Positions 13,674 to 24,569 of a DNA stretch of 64,000 bases are shown here, in pieces. The notes under the pieces were generated by a model that was given only the letters and a program-made list of their open reading frames with translations, was not told the DNA's origin and did not search any database. This DNA comes from Yersinia massiliensis CCUG 53443. Its GTDB lineage: Bacteria > Pseudomonadota > Gammaproteobacteria > Enterobacterales > Enterobacteriaceae. The position numbers and the translations under genes were made by a program. Where the stretch lies: NCBI RefSeq assembly GCF_000312485.1, contig NZ_HE997646.1, positions 62,001-126,000 of the forward strand, given 5' to 3'. Positions within the stretch are counted from its first letter, which is position 1, and the number at the start of each line of letters is the position of its first letter.

Positions 13674-13854
13674 TCCCCTTTCGATCTCTTGCGATTAGCC
13701 CGCCCGTATACTGGTTTCATTCGGCGGGCTGATAGCACCTCTACCCAAGATTTTCGGTGCTCCATCAGCGCGTAATTTTTAGGCTTCCGACGCAATTGAT
13801 TTCTCTCAATCGCCATATTCGGGCCTCATTGCATTGATGTTTAAGGAGTCCGGC

Positions 13855-15099
13855 ATGCGCAGTAAACCGGTAAATCGTTGGCTAATTGTTGTAGGAACCA
13901 TCATCGTCCAGATGGGGTTAGGCACTATCTATACTTGGAGCTTATTTAATCAGCCATTAGGGGAAAAATTCAGTTGGTCACTGGGTGCCGTAGCGACCAC
14001 ATTTTCGATTACCAGTTTCTCGCTTGCTATCGCGACGCTTTTTGCCGGCCGCCTGCAAGAACGTATTGGTATCCGTAAACTGACGCTGATTTCCGGCATT
14101 ATCCTCGGATTGGGGCTGATTGCCAGTTCCTTTGCGACCTCTCTGGGCATGATTTATCTGCTGGCGGGGATTGTGGTCGGCTTTGCTGATGGCACTGCCT
14201 ACATCACCACACTGTCCAATCTGATTAAGTGGTTCCCTGAACGTAAGGGGCTGATTTCAGGCATTTCCGTTGGGGCATTTGGTACCGGTAGCTTACTGTT
14301 CAAATATGTGAATGCCAGTCTAATTGCCAACCAAGGTGTCTCATTAGCGTTCTTCTATTGGGGCATTATTGTGATGGTTTTGGTCGGAGCCGGTTCTTTC
14401 CTGTTGCGGGAAAAAGTGGCTGCGCCGCAAGCCGCCAATCATCAACCTGCCGTGAATGCAGGACGTGATTTTAGCGTGGGCGAGATGTTAGCGGTCAAAG
14501 AGTCATATTTCCTGTTTATTATCTTCTTCACCGCATGTATGAGTGGCCTATACCTGATTGGCATCGTGAAAGATTTAGGTGTGCAGTTGGCAGGGATGGA
14601 CTTAGCTACCGCAGCGAATACCGTGTCAGCCATCGCCATATTTAACACTGCCGGACGCATCATCTTAGGGGCGCTCTCCGATAAAGTGGGCCGTCTGCGC
14701 GTGATTAGCTTCACCTTACTGGTGACGACCCTAGCCGTTTGCGTCCTGACTTTTGCGCCACTCACTCACGCACTGTTCTTCTTGTGTGTGGGGGCGATTG
14801 CTTTTTGCTTCGGCGGCAATATCACCGTGTTCCCTGCTATCGTCGGCGATTTCTTTGGCCTGAAAAACCACAGCAAAAACTATGGGGTTATCTATCAGGG
14901 CTTTGGCTTGGGTGCACTGGCAGGTTCATTTATTGCCGCGCGTTTGGGGGGATATCACGCCACCTTTATCGTTATCGCGGTGTTATCTGTGGTTTCCTTG
15001 CTGTTGACGCTCATTATCAAGCCACCGAGAGGTGCCGTTGCTGACGTAGATGACACAGCAGCCACACCTAGCGGTGCAACTGCCAGTAGTCATGCTTGA
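13855..15099 (+). CDS. yhjX: MFS transporter YhjX
   Basis: The 414-residue, 12-helix major facilitator protein belongs to the oxalate/formate antiporter-like branch. MGLGTIYTWSLFNQPLGEKF near the N-terminus and the GRLQERIGIRK loop between helices 2 and 3 match YhjX. E. coli YhjX is linked to pyruvate and strongly induced by YpdAB; its transported substrate is not firmly proven. The ATG at 13855 follows AAGGAG seven bases upstream; an earlier in-frame ATG at 13834 lacks this. In E. coli yhjX is far from ypdAB; here it is the next gene. Confidence 0.93.
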   Translation: MRSKPVNRWLIVVGTIIVQMGLGTIYTWSLFNQPLGEKFSWSLGAVATTFSITSFSLAIATLFAGRLQERIGIRKLTLISGIILGLGLIASSFATSLGMIYLLAGIVVGFADGTAYITTLSNLIKWFPERKGLISGISVGAFGTGSLLFKYVNASLIANQGVSLAFFYWGIIVMVLVGAGSFLLREKVAAPQAANHQPAVNAGRDFSVGEMLAVKESYFLFIIFFTACMSGLYLIGIVKDLGVQLAGMDLATAANTVSAIAIFNTAGRIILGALSDKVGRLRVISFTLLVTTLAVCVLTFAPLTHALFFLCVGAIAFCFGGNITVFPAIVGDFFGLKNHSKNYGVIYQGFGLGALAGSFIAARLGGYHATFIVIAVLSVVSLLLTLIIKPPRGAVADVDDTAATPSGATASSHA

Positions 15100-15109
15100 T
15101 AGTCACGAA

Positions 15110-15329
15110 GAGAGCAAGCAGATCGTAAAGACGCCGTAAATACATCCTTGTAGGCTCGAGCCGCGCCATCCTTGGCGCGGACGCTTTACTCTTCTGCCTG
15201 CCCTCACCGTTCAAGATCGAGCCATCCGGTCCAGTAAGTGATTCAGGTAGGCAGCAAGTAAACGCATCCCGATGAGCTTACTCCAGTAAGTGATTCGGGT
15301 AAGTGCGCGCAGCTAACAACCCTGTGGCT
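15110..15329. repeat. Intergenic repeat of Yersinia-like type between yhjX and glk
   Basis: This non-coding stretch contains a hairpin (ccgcgcc, six bases, ggcgcgg at 15161-15180) and two copies of an imperfect repeat, ccagtaagtgattcaggta near 15231 and ccagtaagtgattcgggta near 15282. The wording resembles small interspersed repeats common in Yersinia intergenic regions, but I could not compare it with any collection. The hairpin could also end the yhjX transcript. Confidence 0.55.
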
Positions 15330-16301
15330 TCAAGGACGAAGGGTATGGCCTAAAGTTTGACGCAAAAACGCCCCCGCCCCCAACAACCCTGGCTGTTGAT
15401 GGGTAATCATGTATACCGGAATATCGTGCAAAAAGTCCTTGAAACGGCCTTTGTCTTCAAATGCACCACGAAAACCGGAGGCTTTGAAGAACTCCATAAA
15501 GCGCGGCACAATGCCGCCTGCGATATAAACGCCACCAAAGGTGCTGAGATTTAACGCTAGATTGCCACCGAACCGCCCCATGATGACGCAAAACAGCGAT
15601 AATGCGCGGCGACAGTCAGTGCAGCTATCAGCAAGTGCTCGTTCAGTCACATCTTTCGGGGCCAGATTTTCCGGCAGGCGCGCATCTGAAATCACGATAG
15701 CACGGTATAAATTGACTAACCCAGGCCCAGACAGTACACGTTCGGCCGAAACGTGGCCTAATTCTTGGCGCAATACCGCCAGAATACGATCTTCTTCTTC
15801 GCTATTTGGCGCAAAATCAACATGCCCACCCTCACTCGGCAAACTAATCCAGCGGCTGTCAACATTGATTAAATGCGCGACACCCAAGCCAGTCCCTGCG
15901 CCGTAGACGGCAACCGGTTTACCTTCTTGTGGTGCTGAGCCGCCAAATTGCAGCACATCTTGCTCGGACAACACGGGGATCGCCATCGACACCGCCGTAA
16001 AATCATTGATCACTTCGAGATGATTCAGACCCAAGCTTTGCTTCATCGCGGCAATCGAAAATGCCCATGTATGATTGGTCATGGCGACCCAATCACCCGT
16101 AATTGGGCAGGCGATCGCAATACAAGCATCCGTTATCGTCACAGAATGCTCTGACAAATATTGTCTAATAACATCTTCTAAACTGTCGTATTCCAGCCCT
16201 GAATATGTTTTTGCTTGTGATATTTCACCCGTCGCCACAGCGCAAAGCGCCAAACGGGCATTAGTGCCGCCAACGTCACCCACTAGGGCATAGCTCGTCA
16301 T
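15330..16301 (-). CDS. glk: Glucokinase
   Basis: The 323-residue cytoplasmic enzyme phosphorylates free glucose to glucose 6-phosphate with ATP. The phosphate-binding motif [13 protein letters not shown] is at residues 7-19, the sugar-binding residues lie in [13 protein letters not shown], and [12 protein letters not shown] and [10 protein letters not shown] follow. Length and motifs match E. coli Glk. The start at 16301 follows GGAG nine bases upstream. It is a single gene; the repeat region lies just downstream. Confidence 0.96.
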   Translation of the reverse strand: MTSYALVGDVGGTNARLALCAVATGEISQAKTYSGLEYDSLEDVIRQYLSEHSVTITDACIAIACPITGDWVAMTNHTWAFSIAAMKQSLGLNHLEVINDFTAVSMAIPVLSEQDVLQFGGSAPQEGKPVAVYGAGTGLGVAHLINVDSRWISLPSEGGHVDFAPNSEEEDRILAVLRQELGHVSAERVLSGPGLVNLYRAIVISDARLPENLAPKDVTERALADSCTDCRRALSLFCVIMGRFGGNLALNLSTFGGVYIAGGIVPRFMEFFKASGFRGAFEDKGRFKDFLHDIPVYMITHQQPGLLGAGAFLRQTLGHTLRP

Positions 16302-16416
16302 CAGAAACTTCTCCGTTACAGGGATGCTTAACTTCGTCTACGCTCACTGTAAAATCAGGTTGGAGAAACAACAATCTCAATGCTGTAAACCATTTCGCTT
16401 TGCGATGAAGATCACA

Positions 16417-16454
16417 TAAAAACGTTTCAGCAACGGCAAAATACCGCTGCTGAA
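16417..16454 (-). terminator. Terminator downstream of the PACE efflux gene
   Basis: Arms at 16426-16436 and 16444-16454, with one G-U pair, form a stem with a seven-base loop. Read on the minus strand it is followed by CGTTTTT, a fair intrinsic terminator for the efflux gene and a boundary before glk. Confidence 0.7.
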
Positions 16455-16469
16455 GTGAAAAAATGACGA

Positions 16470-16952
16470 TTATTGCTCGCGTGAATCCAGCCCTTTTTCT
16501 GACGCCGGTGCCAACATTGCGGATTGGCGAGAACGGATAATTCTCATCCGTAAACTGTCATAGGCCCAGTTGTAACAAATGGTATAGGGCAGGAAGAACA
16601 GGAAGAACCCAATCTCCAACAGAAATGCTTGTAACAGTGAAACACCCAGTACATAAGCGGCTATCGGTAAACCAATCAGAATAAAACCGCCTTCAAAACC
16701 CAACGCGTGGAATATCCGCACACGCAGGGTCTTCGCCACCCGACTGACCGGCCACAAAGCGTCAAACAGGCTGTTGTAGATAATGTTCCACAGCATTGCC
16801 ACGGAAGACAGAATGATCGTTAACGTCCCCATTTGCAGTATTGAACGATCGAGTAACCATGCTCCCACTGGCGCACAAATCGCGACAGCAATGACTTCAA
16901 AACCGACTGCGTGAATGACACGCTCTAAAAGAGATTTGCGATGAACTTGCAT
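16470..16952 (-). CDS. PACE family multidrug/antimicrobial efflux protein
   Basis: The 160-residue protein holds two tandem bacterial transmembrane-pair domains: RKSLLERVIHAVGFEVIAVA at residues 5-24 and RVRIFHALGFEGGFILIG in the second half. It has four predicted helices and the conserved R..HA.GFE motifs. This is the AceI/PACE family, proton-coupled exporters of chlorhexidine, acriflavine or short-chain diamines. The next gene is a divergent LysR regulator, the usual arrangement for this family. The substrate is not predictable. Confidence 0.9.
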   Translation of the reverse strand: MQVHRKSLLERVIHAVGFEVIAVAICAPVGAWLLDRSILQMGTLTIILSSVAMLWNIIYNSLFDALWPVSRVAKTLRVRIFHALGFEGGFILIGLPIAAYVLGVSLLQAFLLEIGFFLFFLPYTICYNWAYDSLRMRIIRSRQSAMLAPASEKGLDSREQ

Positions 16953-17053
16953 AAAACACCTATTTAATTAACCCATACTTGATTGTTGGACGTGATTATC
17001 ATCGTTTATTGGGATAGATTAAAAATAGGAACCATCGATAAAGTAGATAGTTT

Positions 17054-17938
17054 ATGCATTATTCTCCCGAAGCATTGGTGGCATTTGTCGAAGCGGCTGC
17101 GCTGGGTTCGTTCTCGGCTGCGGCACGAAAGCTCCGTAAAAGCCAATCAACCATCAGCACGGCTATCGCCAATCTGGAAGCGGATTTGGGATTAATATTA
17201 TTTGACCGACAGGCACGGCAACCCGTATTGACTGACCATGGCCGCCGTGTGTTGTCTCACGTGCAAGAAATTCTGGCCGCGAGCGAACGCTTGGATTCGC
17301 TGTCAATACGCTTAGCGGGTCAGGTTGAAACACGGCTGACCTTTGTGCTTTCTGACACTTATCAACCGACATATCATGAAGATTTGCTGCGCCGCTTTGA
17401 ACAGCGCTACCCTGATCTCGAATTTGAGTGCCTGATTGCCGAAGAGGCTGATGTCATTGACCTCATTCAACTTAGGCGCGCGCATATTGGTGTTGTGGAA
17501 GTGCAAAGCAGCTATCCACCGGATATTGCCGCTCGCCGCTTATTCGCACAAACAGAAATGGCCATATTTGTTCAGGCTGATCATCCGCTGGCAAAACTGC
17601 CCCATGTTTACCCTGAGCAGTTAGCGACGACTCGCCAGCTCTGCCTCAACACCTACAACCGTACTGAACGTAACCAGCCGCAAGGATTGATGTGGTCTGC
17701 GCCGAGCTATTTGATGTTGCTAGAGATGGCTGAACAAGGTTTCGGATGGGCGATTTTGCCGCGCTGGCTAGTGGATCAATACAGCCATCGCAAATTGGTC
17801 GCATTACCGACGATGGGATGGCCCAAAATGGTATCTATTGATGCCGTTTGGTCGAAAAAAAGCCCGCCGGGGCCGGCAGGCTATTGGCTACTGGATCAGT
17901 TGGCTGATGAAGTCAGGCCACATTCCGCCTCTGAATAG
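17054..17938 (+). CDS. LysR-family regulator, likely of the divergent efflux gene
   Basis: The 294-residue protein has an N-terminal winged helix-turn-helix (residues ~5-65, FVEAAALGSFSAAARKLRKS then STISTAIANLEADLG) and a C-terminal periplasmic-binding-protein-like effector domain. The 101-base divergent intergenic region to the PACE gene suits autoregulation and activation of efflux, as known for AceR/AceI. The 3' end overlaps the convergent decarboxylase gene by 26 bases. Confidence 0.88.
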   Translation: MHYSPEALVAFVEAAALGSFSAAARKLRKSQSTISTAIANLEADLGLILFDRQARQPVLTDHGRRVLSHVQEILAASERLDSLSIRLAGQVETRLTFVLSDTYQPTYHEDLLRRFEQRYPDLEFECLIAEEADVIDLIQLRRAHIGVVEVQSSYPPDIAARRLFAQTEMAIFVQADHPLAKLPHVYPEQLATTRQLCLNTYNRTERNQPQGLMWSAPSYLMLLEMAEQGFGWAILPRWLVDQYSHRKLVALPTMGWPKMVSIDAVWSKKSPPGPAGYWLLDQLADEVRPHSASE

Positions 17939-19571
17939 ATTTAGTCACATGCATTAATAATTCAGGTATATCCATAGGCGGCAGTACCACCTCAATAAAC
18001 GTCAGTTTTTGCGGTTTCTCAACCTGAGCGAGCAATTGCTGCAATTGATGGACCTCAGTCACTCTGTGTGTAACGGATTCTTTACCCAAGCCCAATGCGA
18101 GCGGTAATTGTGTCCAATTCCAAGCCGCAATATCGTTATAACGTTGTTGTGGCCCATGAATGGCCCTCTCTACCGTATAGCCTTGGTTATTCAATAAAAA
18201 TATAATGGGATTCAATCCATCACGTAACATTGATCCCAGCTCTTGAATAGTGAGCTGTGCGGCACCATCCCCCACCAGCAAGATTAGCCGCCGTTCAGGT
18301 TGTGCCAACTGTGCGCCATAGGCTGCCGATAAACTAAATCCGATCGATTCCCATAATGCCTGAGCGATAAATGTACAACCTGAAGGCAAGGTCAGTGTGC
18401 CTGCGCCAAAGCAGGAGGTGCCTAAATCGGTCAAGACAAGGTCATGGGGTCGTAAGAACTGCTGGATGTAATACCAAAATGCTTGTTGGTCCAAAACATC
18501 AGATTTGGGTTCCACCCGCTCCGGTCGCGTAATGACGGGTTGTTGCCACTCGTCTTGTAACGTTTTACACAGTTCGTGCAAGGCTTCAATGGCAGCTCGT
18601 ATCGGGATCTGGCTAAAAACCGTTCGTCCAATACAGGCCCGTTCAGGTTGGATATTAATACAATTATCCTGAGTGATGTTTTGGCTGAATCCAGCAGTGA
18701 TAATGTCTGCAAAACACACCCCGACAGTGATGAGCACGTCGGCATTTTCAATGCATTCTTTAACATGGGGCTCACTGGCCGCACCGGCATAAGTCCCGAT
18801 AAAGAGGGGATGCGTTTCATCCAGTACCCCTTTCCCCAGCAGCAACGTCGAATGCGGCAGATTGACCTCTGCTAGCCATCGATTTAGGGATGATTGCATA
18901 TCAAATCTGTCAGCAAGAAAATCTGCCAGCAATGCCACCCTATGCGCTGATTGCAACTTCTCACGTGCCGCATTAATAAATGCCTGTAACGATGTCGGTG
19001 ATAAGACGGGTTGAGGCAAGGCCAATGCACCTTGATAGATTGCGATGTCTGTCTGCGCAACATCACTGGGAATCGAGAGATAAACGGGCCGCCGTTGAGA
19101 TAAGGCTGCCCCTAGCACACGATCTATTTCATAGGCCGCATTCTCAACAGTCAAGTTAGCTTGCGCACAAGTCACCTCTTTCGCCATATGGGAAAAATGG
19201 CTGAAGTCGCCATCCCCTAAGGAGTGATGCAGCAATTCACGGTTTTTTTGCGACTGTAGCGTGGGGGTGCCAACAATATGAATCACCGGAAGGTATTCAG
19301 TGAAACTGCCTGCAATACCATTGATAGCGCTCAGTTCACCGACCCCCGAGGTGGTCAACAACGCTGCCGCAGGCATGACTCGGGCATAGCCATCGGCAGC
19401 ATAAGCCGCATTCAATTCATTAGCACACCCAACCCACTTAATCACAGGGTGGTTCATCACATGATCTAAAAAATGAAGGTTAAAATCGCCAGGAACACCA
19501 AAGAGATGCCGAATGCCAATCTCTGCTAAACGATCCAGTAAATAATCCGCCACTGTGTAGTGACTCGTCAT
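17913..19571 (-). CDS. ipdC: Thiamine-diphosphate 2-oxoacid decarboxylase (indolepyruvate/phenylpyruvate type)
   Basis: The 552-residue enzyme has the three-domain pyruvate-decarboxylase fold. The N-terminus carries the catalytic Glu in GCANELNAAYAADGYAR, a middle domain follows, and the TPP motif starts GDGAAQLTIQELG and ends about 25 residues later in NN. Length and the HHSLGDG and FGVPGDFNL blocks suit IpdC, which makes indole-3-acetaldehyde from indolepyruvate; phenylpyruvate or branched 2-oxoacid specificity is also possible. The ATG at 19571 follows AGGAGTC. The last 26 bases overlap the convergent LysR gene. Confidence 0.88.
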   Translation of the reverse strand: MTSHYTVADYLLDRLAEIGIRHLFGVPGDFNLHFLDHVMNHPVIKWVGCANELNAAYAADGYARVMPAAALLTTSGVGELSAINGIAGSFTEYLPVIHIVGTPTLQSQKNRELLHHSLGDGDFSHFSHMAKEVTCAQANLTVENAAYEIDRVLGAALSQRRPVYLSIPSDVAQTDIAIYQGALALPQPVLSPTSLQAFINAAREKLQSAHRVALLADFLADRFDMQSSLNRWLAEVNLPHSTLLLGKGVLDETHPLFIGTYAGAASEPHVKECIENADVLITVGVCFADIITAGFSQNITQDNCINIQPERACIGRTVFSQIPIRAAIEALHELCKTLQDEWQQPVITRPERVEPKSDVLDQQAFWYYIQQFLRPHDLVLTDLGTSCFGAGTLTLPSGCTFIAQALWESIGFSLSAAYGAQLAQPERRLILLVGDGAAQLTIQELGSMLRDGLNPIIFLLNNQGYTVERAIHGPQQRYNDIAAWNWTQLPLALGLGKESVTHRVTEVHQLQQLLAQVEKPQKLTFIEVVLPPMDIPELLMHVTKSIQRRNVA

Positions 19572-19794
19572 AATGACTCCTATTGAACACTGATTCACCT
19601 GTGTTAATTATTAAGCTAATCATAAATAGATCTAATATTTCCTAATATTTAATTAACTAATACTGTCATTATTAATTGACATAGCATGGCTTGATTCAGG
19701 CTATCACTGCCTAACTCTGTGATCCTGCCAACGTCCTCCTTGAGTGAAACCGCATACACTAACTTGTCATTTACTCTCTTCAATAAGGGGCATC

Positions 19795-20784
<990 letters not shown>

Positions 20785-20808
20785 ACGTTCTCTTTGAGCG
20801 TATCAAAC

Positions 20809-20828
20809 AGGGGCACTTAGCTGCCCCT
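20809..20828 (+). terminator. Hairpin after the aldo/keto reductase
   Basis: aggggca, six bases and tgcccct form a short GC-rich stem just after the stop codon, followed by AAATCATTT. The U tract is weak. Confidence 0.6.
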
Positions 20829-20958
20829 AAATCATTTGTTAGCCGCTCCCTGCGCAGATAAATCCTAAATCCCTATTTTACAGTTTTATCTGAATCTCAG
20901 TCCTTGATGAACGCTTTAAGATAGCGCCATGAGCAATAAGGCATGTTAAGGATTGATA

Positions 20959-21411
20959 ATGTTAAAAGTGACCTCTTCAAAATCGGCACTATTTTTTAAA
21001 TCAATGCCGTTAAAACTCAGCGTGGTTAGGCCAAGAAGAATAAAACCGCTATTGTTGGTCACGATCCTCGCTTGGTTACCGTTGATTCCTATGGCAAATG
21101 CCGAGAGTATTGAGTTACTCCCCAGCGTTTCTTTGAATATCGGCGAACAAGATCGCAGTGGTAATTATTGGGATGGTTATGATTGGCGTGACCGCCAGTG
21201 GTGGCAGGATCATCAAGGGCGCGATTTAGGTGAACGTAACCGCCATGGCCATTACTGGGATGGTCACCGTTGGCAAGATAGAGATTGGTGGAAGAAAAAC
21301 TACTATTACCGTGAAGGCCGCTACTGGAAATACGATAAGCACAATAATAAGCATGGGAAAAAACATCATCATGGTAAAGGCCATGGCCACGATCATCACC
21401 ATGATGATTGA
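20959..21411 (+). CDS. DUF2502 periplasmic protein, YpeC-like, His-rich tail
   Basis: The 150-residue protein carries a signal sequence whose hydrophobic core ends near MANA-ES (residue ~48). A DUF2502 body follows with repeated NYWDGYDWRDRQWW / HYWDGHRWQDRDWW segments, and the last ~25 residues are almost all His, Gly, Lys and Asp. In E. coli ypeC lies beside mntH; the same pairing is kept here. The His-rich tail suggests metal binding, which is inference. The ATG at 20959 follows AAGGA; the signal sequence is longer than usual, so an internal start (MPLKLSVV) is possible. Confidence 0.8.
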   Translation: MLKVTSSKSALFFKSMPLKLSVVRPRRIKPLLLVTILAWLPLIPMANAESIELLPSVSLNIGEQDRSGNYWDGYDWRDRQWWQDHQGRDLGERNRHGHYWDGHRWQDRDWWKKNYYYREGRYWKYDKHNNKHGKKHHHGKGHGHDHHHDD

Positions 21412-21502
21412 GCAAAGAAATGATGAGCCGTTGATGAACAGCGATTAATGGATGACAAACACGCTAGCGGGTTATTTGCTCTAACCCGCCAAGATAAATA
21501 CG

Positions 21503-22732
21503 CTAAAGTAAGCTAATCAGTAAGTAGGCATTTAGCCCAATGACGATGGCAACGACAATTTTACCCAAAATCTGGGTCAACTTCGTATCAACCAGTTCCC
21601 CCATTAGCGCTTTGTTACGCGTGAAAATCAGTAATGGCACCAGCGCCAGTGCAATACCGAAGCTGAGTAAAACTTGGCTCATGACCAATATTTTCGTCGC
21701 GTCTATTCCCATTAAGATAACAATGAAGGACGGCAACATGGTCACTGAGCGGCGCAGCCACATTGGAATATAAAACCGCACAAATCCTTGCATCACCACT
21801 TGCCCCGCCATCGTCCCGACGACCGTCGATGAAAGCCCCGCAGCGACTAAACTTAAGCCAAAAACGGTGGCGGCGGCGTTACCCAGCAAAGGTTGTAAGG
21901 TTAAATAGGCTTCTTCGATTTCGGCAACATGTTCATAGCCGTTGAAATGAAAGGCGGCAGCGGCGGTTGCCATCATGGCCAAATTGACGAAACCCGCAAT
22001 TGTCATCGCAATCGCCACATCAAATCGGGTTGAAGCATAACGCTGTACCTTGGACTCTTTACCTTCCGTTTGTGTCAGTGCGGAATGCAGATAAATCACA
22101 TGCGGCATAATGGTCGCACCCAGTACACCAGCGGCGAGGAAGACAGCGTTACTATTGGGTAAATTGGGAATGATCATTCCTCGACCTAGAGCCGCCATAC
22201 TAGGTTGCGAGAAAATAAGTTCGACGATATAAGCCGCCGCGACGAACAATAGCAGACCGCCGACGACTAATTCGATAGGCTTTTGCCCTCGATTTTGCAG
22301 CATAAGAATGAGGAATGTTGCAATGCCGGTAAGTACCGCCCCTTCCAAAAGTGTCACGCCCAGCAGCAATTTGAAACCAATGGCAGCCCCGATAAACTCG
22401 GCCAAATCAGTTGCCATAACAATGATTTCAGCCTGAACCCAATAAGCCCATACCACAGGGCGTGGGAAGCGATCACGAATATGTTCTGCCAAGTTCTTAC
22501 CGGTCGCAATACCCAGTTTGGCAGAGAGCAGTTGGACTAACATGGCCATCACGTTGGCCCATACAACCACCCACAGCAAGGTATAACCGAAGGAGGCACC
22601 AGCCTGAATGTTAGTCGCGAAGTTACCTGGATCGATATAAGCAATGGCGGCGATAAAAGCAGGCCCCATCAAGGAAAGTTTTATTCTCCTTGATGTACGG
22701 GGGGATGTATCGACAGCACGGCTATTCAGCAT
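21503..22732 (-). CDS. mntH: Proton-dependent Mn(II) transporter MntH (Nramp)
   Basis: The 409-residue, 11-helix inner-membrane importer takes up Mn(II) and Fe(II). The Nramp signatures are present: the helix-1 metal site DPGNFATN at residues ~35-42 and the helix-6 [10 protein letters not shown]. The RLRR..MLPSF-type loop before helix 10 also fits. The start at 22732 follows AAGGG nine bases upstream. A perfect Fur box lies 58 bases upstream, consistent with iron repression; the classical MntR palindrome was not found by eye. Confidence 0.96.
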   Translation of the reverse strand: MLNSRAVDTSPRTSRRIKLSLMGPAFIAAIAYIDPGNFATNIQAGASFGYTLLWVVVWANVMAMLVQLLSAKLGIATGKNLAEHIRDRFPRPVVWAYWVQAEIIVMATDLAEFIGAAIGFKLLLGVTLLEGAVLTGIATFLILMLQNRGQKPIELVVGGLLLFVAAAYIVELIFSQPSMAALGRGMIIPNLPNSNAVFLAAGVLGATIMPHVIYLHSALTQTEGKESKVQRYASTRFDVAIAMTIAGFVNLAMMATAAAAFHFNGYEHVAEIEEAYLTLQPLLGNAAATVFGLSLVAAGLSSTVVGTMAGQVVMQGFVRFYIPMWLRRSVTMLPSFIVILMGIDATKILVMSQVLLSFGIALALVPLLIFTRNKALMGELVDTKLTQILGKIVVAIVIGLNAYLLISLL

Positions 22733-23132
22733 TCAGTATTACCCTTCGAAGATTGCGTCTTTATATTTATTACTACCAATAATAGTTAAATGATAATAAT
22801 TATCAAGCGCATTTAGATCAGCAAAACTAATCTCTCTGATAGCCAAAACCTGCTGATCTGACCGACCGTTATCCTGTACCGCTAGTTTCTGAATAGTTGA
22901 GCCAAATGTGACATCGCTATTTTCGATGCATATCACTACAATTATTGACGCCACCAGAGCTAACCTACTGCTGTGGCGAAATTTTAGCATCCCTTTTTAT
23001 GTGATCAACCCCGCTAATTTGTTTGCATTTATGAAATCGAATTTCTATATTTGCAATACACATCTCGTTTTTAATGTAGCCGTTACATAAAATGTTCACC
23101 AAAATCTAGCCTGCCTCATATTTGGAGCACAC
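22733..23132. promoter_or_regulatory. Divergent mntH-nupC control region
   Basis: This 400-base intergenic region serves mntH to the left and nupC to the right. It contains the Fur box and AT-rich promoter-like segments near 23040-23090. No CRP or CytR site for nupC could be named with confidence. The small open frames here look fortuitous. Confidence 0.5.
22791..22805 (-). promoter_or_regulatory. Fur box upstream of mntH
   Basis: The sequence TGATAATAATTATCA is a perfect 7-1-7 Fur palindrome, 58 bases upstream of the mntH start, where it could cover the promoter. Fur control of mntH is established in E. coli and Salmonella. Confidence 0.88.
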
Positions 23133-24317
23133 ATGTCCCACATTCTGCAGTTTGCGTTGGCCTTAGTCGTGGTGGCCATATTAGCGCTGGCGATCTGTAA
23201 AGATCGTAAGAGCATCCGCATTCGGTTTGTCATTCAATTGCTGGTTATTGAAGTGCTATTGGCGTATTTCTTCCTTCATTCGGAAGTTGGATTAGGTTTT
23301 GTGAAAGGATTCGCCGGCTTATTCGACAAATTGCTCGGGTTTGCTGCGACCGGTACTGATTTCGTCTTTGGCAATATGGGCGATAAAGGCCTCGCCTTCT
23401 TCTTCTTAAGAGTGCTGTGCCCTATCGTCTTCATCTCTGCGCTGATTGGTATTTTGCAATACATCAAAGTATTGCCGATCGTGATTCGGATAATTGGTAC
23501 GTTATTATCCAAAATTAACGGCATGGGCAAGTTGGAATCATTCAACGCCGTTAGCTCACTGATTTTGGGCCAATCTGAAAATTTCATCGCGTATAAAGAT
23601 ATTTTGGGCAAAATGTCTGAGAAACGCATGTACACCATGGCAGCTACAGCTATGTCGACCGTTTCGATGTCGATTGTTGGCGCTTACATGTCAATGCTAG
23701 ACGCAAAATTTGTGGTCGCAGCATTGGTACTTAACATGTTCAGTACCTTTATCGTGTTGTCGTTGATTAACCCGTATAAAGCAGAAGATGAAGAAGAATT
23801 GCAGCTCAGTAATTTGCATGAAGGGCAAAGCTTCTTTGAAATGTTAGGTGAATACATTCTGGCAGGGTTCAAAGTCGCCATTATCGTTGCAGCAATGCTG
23901 ATTGGTTTTATCGCCTTGATTGCCGCAATGAATGCGTTATTCAGCCTGCTGTTTGGCATTAGCTTCCAAGGTATTTTGGGTTATGTGTTCTTCCCGTTCG
24001 CTTGGGTGATGGGTGTACCGACTCATGAAGCATTGCAAGTTGGCGGTATCATGGCGACCAAGCTGGTTTCTAATGAATTCGTGGCAATGATGGACTTGCA
24101 GAAAGTCGCCTCTGAGTTGTCACCGCGCAGCGTGGGTATTTTGTCTGTATTCTTGGTTTCATTCGCTAACTTCTCTTCTATTGGTATCGTCGCCGGTGCC
24201 ATTAAAGGGCTGAATGAGCATCAAGGTAACGTGGTTTCTCGCTTTGGCCTGAAACTGCTGTACGGCTCTACGTTGGTCAGTGTGCTGTCTGCCTCTATCG
24301 CGGGTCTGGTACTCTAA
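23133..24317 (+). CDS. nupC: Nucleoside:proton symporter NupC (CNT family)
   Basis: The 394-residue inner-membrane concentrative nucleoside transporter imports pyrimidine nucleosides and adenosine. [12 protein letters not shown] (Gln and Glu of the substrate site) and the helix segments ending in [18 protein letters not shown] and [22 protein letters not shown] are family signatures. The start at 23133 follows TTGGAGC. The length is close to that of E. coli NupC (400). A good terminator follows. Confidence 0.95.
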   Translation: MSHILQFALALVVVAILALAICKDRKSIRIRFVIQLLVIEVLLAYFFLHSEVGLGFVKGFAGLFDKLLGFAATGTDFVFGNMGDKGLAFFFLRVLCPIVFISALIGILQYIKVLPIVIRIIGTLLSKINGMGKLESFNAVSSLILGQSENFIAYKDILGKMSEKRMYTMAATAMSTVSMSIVGAYMSMLDAKFVVAALVLNMFSTFIVLSLINPYKAEDEEELQLSNLHEGQSFFEMLGEYILAGFKVAIIVAAMLIGFIALIAAMNALFSLLFGISFQGILGYVFFPFAWVMGVPTHEALQVGGIMATKLVSNEFVAMMDLQKVASELSPRSVGILSVFLVSFANFSSIGIVAGAIKGLNEHQGNVVSRFGLKLLYGSTLVSVLSASIAGLVL

Positions 24318-24341
24318 GTTTTAGTTATCAAAGTTCTAAAG

Positions 24342-24363
24342 AGGCGCTACGGCGCCTTTTTTT
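24342..24363 (+). terminator. Rho-independent terminator of nupC
   Basis: aggcgc, four bases and gcgcct followed by seven T just after the nupC stop. Confidence 0.92.
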
Positions 24364-24502
24364 ATGCCTGAGATTCAGTACAGGGACTCACGCGAATGAT
24401 GGTTAGCATGAAAGCTGAATAGTTGAGGTATGTTTGCTAGAGTGGGTAATTTGGTTGGGATTAGGATCTTAGGTGATGCGATGTTTTGATATGTGGGGAA
24501 TG

Positions 24503-24560
24503 GTTGGGGTGTTGGGGTGTTGGGGTGTTGGGGTGTTGGGGTGTTGGGGTGTTGGGGTGT
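24503..24560. repeat. 8-bp microsatellite, seven copies
   Basis: The unit gttggggt is repeated seven times without a mismatch, ending 10 bases before the tRNA-Lys CCA end. It is G-rich on the + strand and lies outside coding sequence. It is a likely variable-number repeat. Confidence 0.96.
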
Positions 24561-24569
24561 TTTATATAA

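Noticed and set aside
22739-22990. 83-codon frame upstream of mntH
   Set aside because: It spans the Fur box and promoter, has no ribosome site and no family resemblance.
24503-24560. CRISPR-like array
   Set aside because: The units are 8 bp and contiguous with no spacers, so it is a microsatellite.
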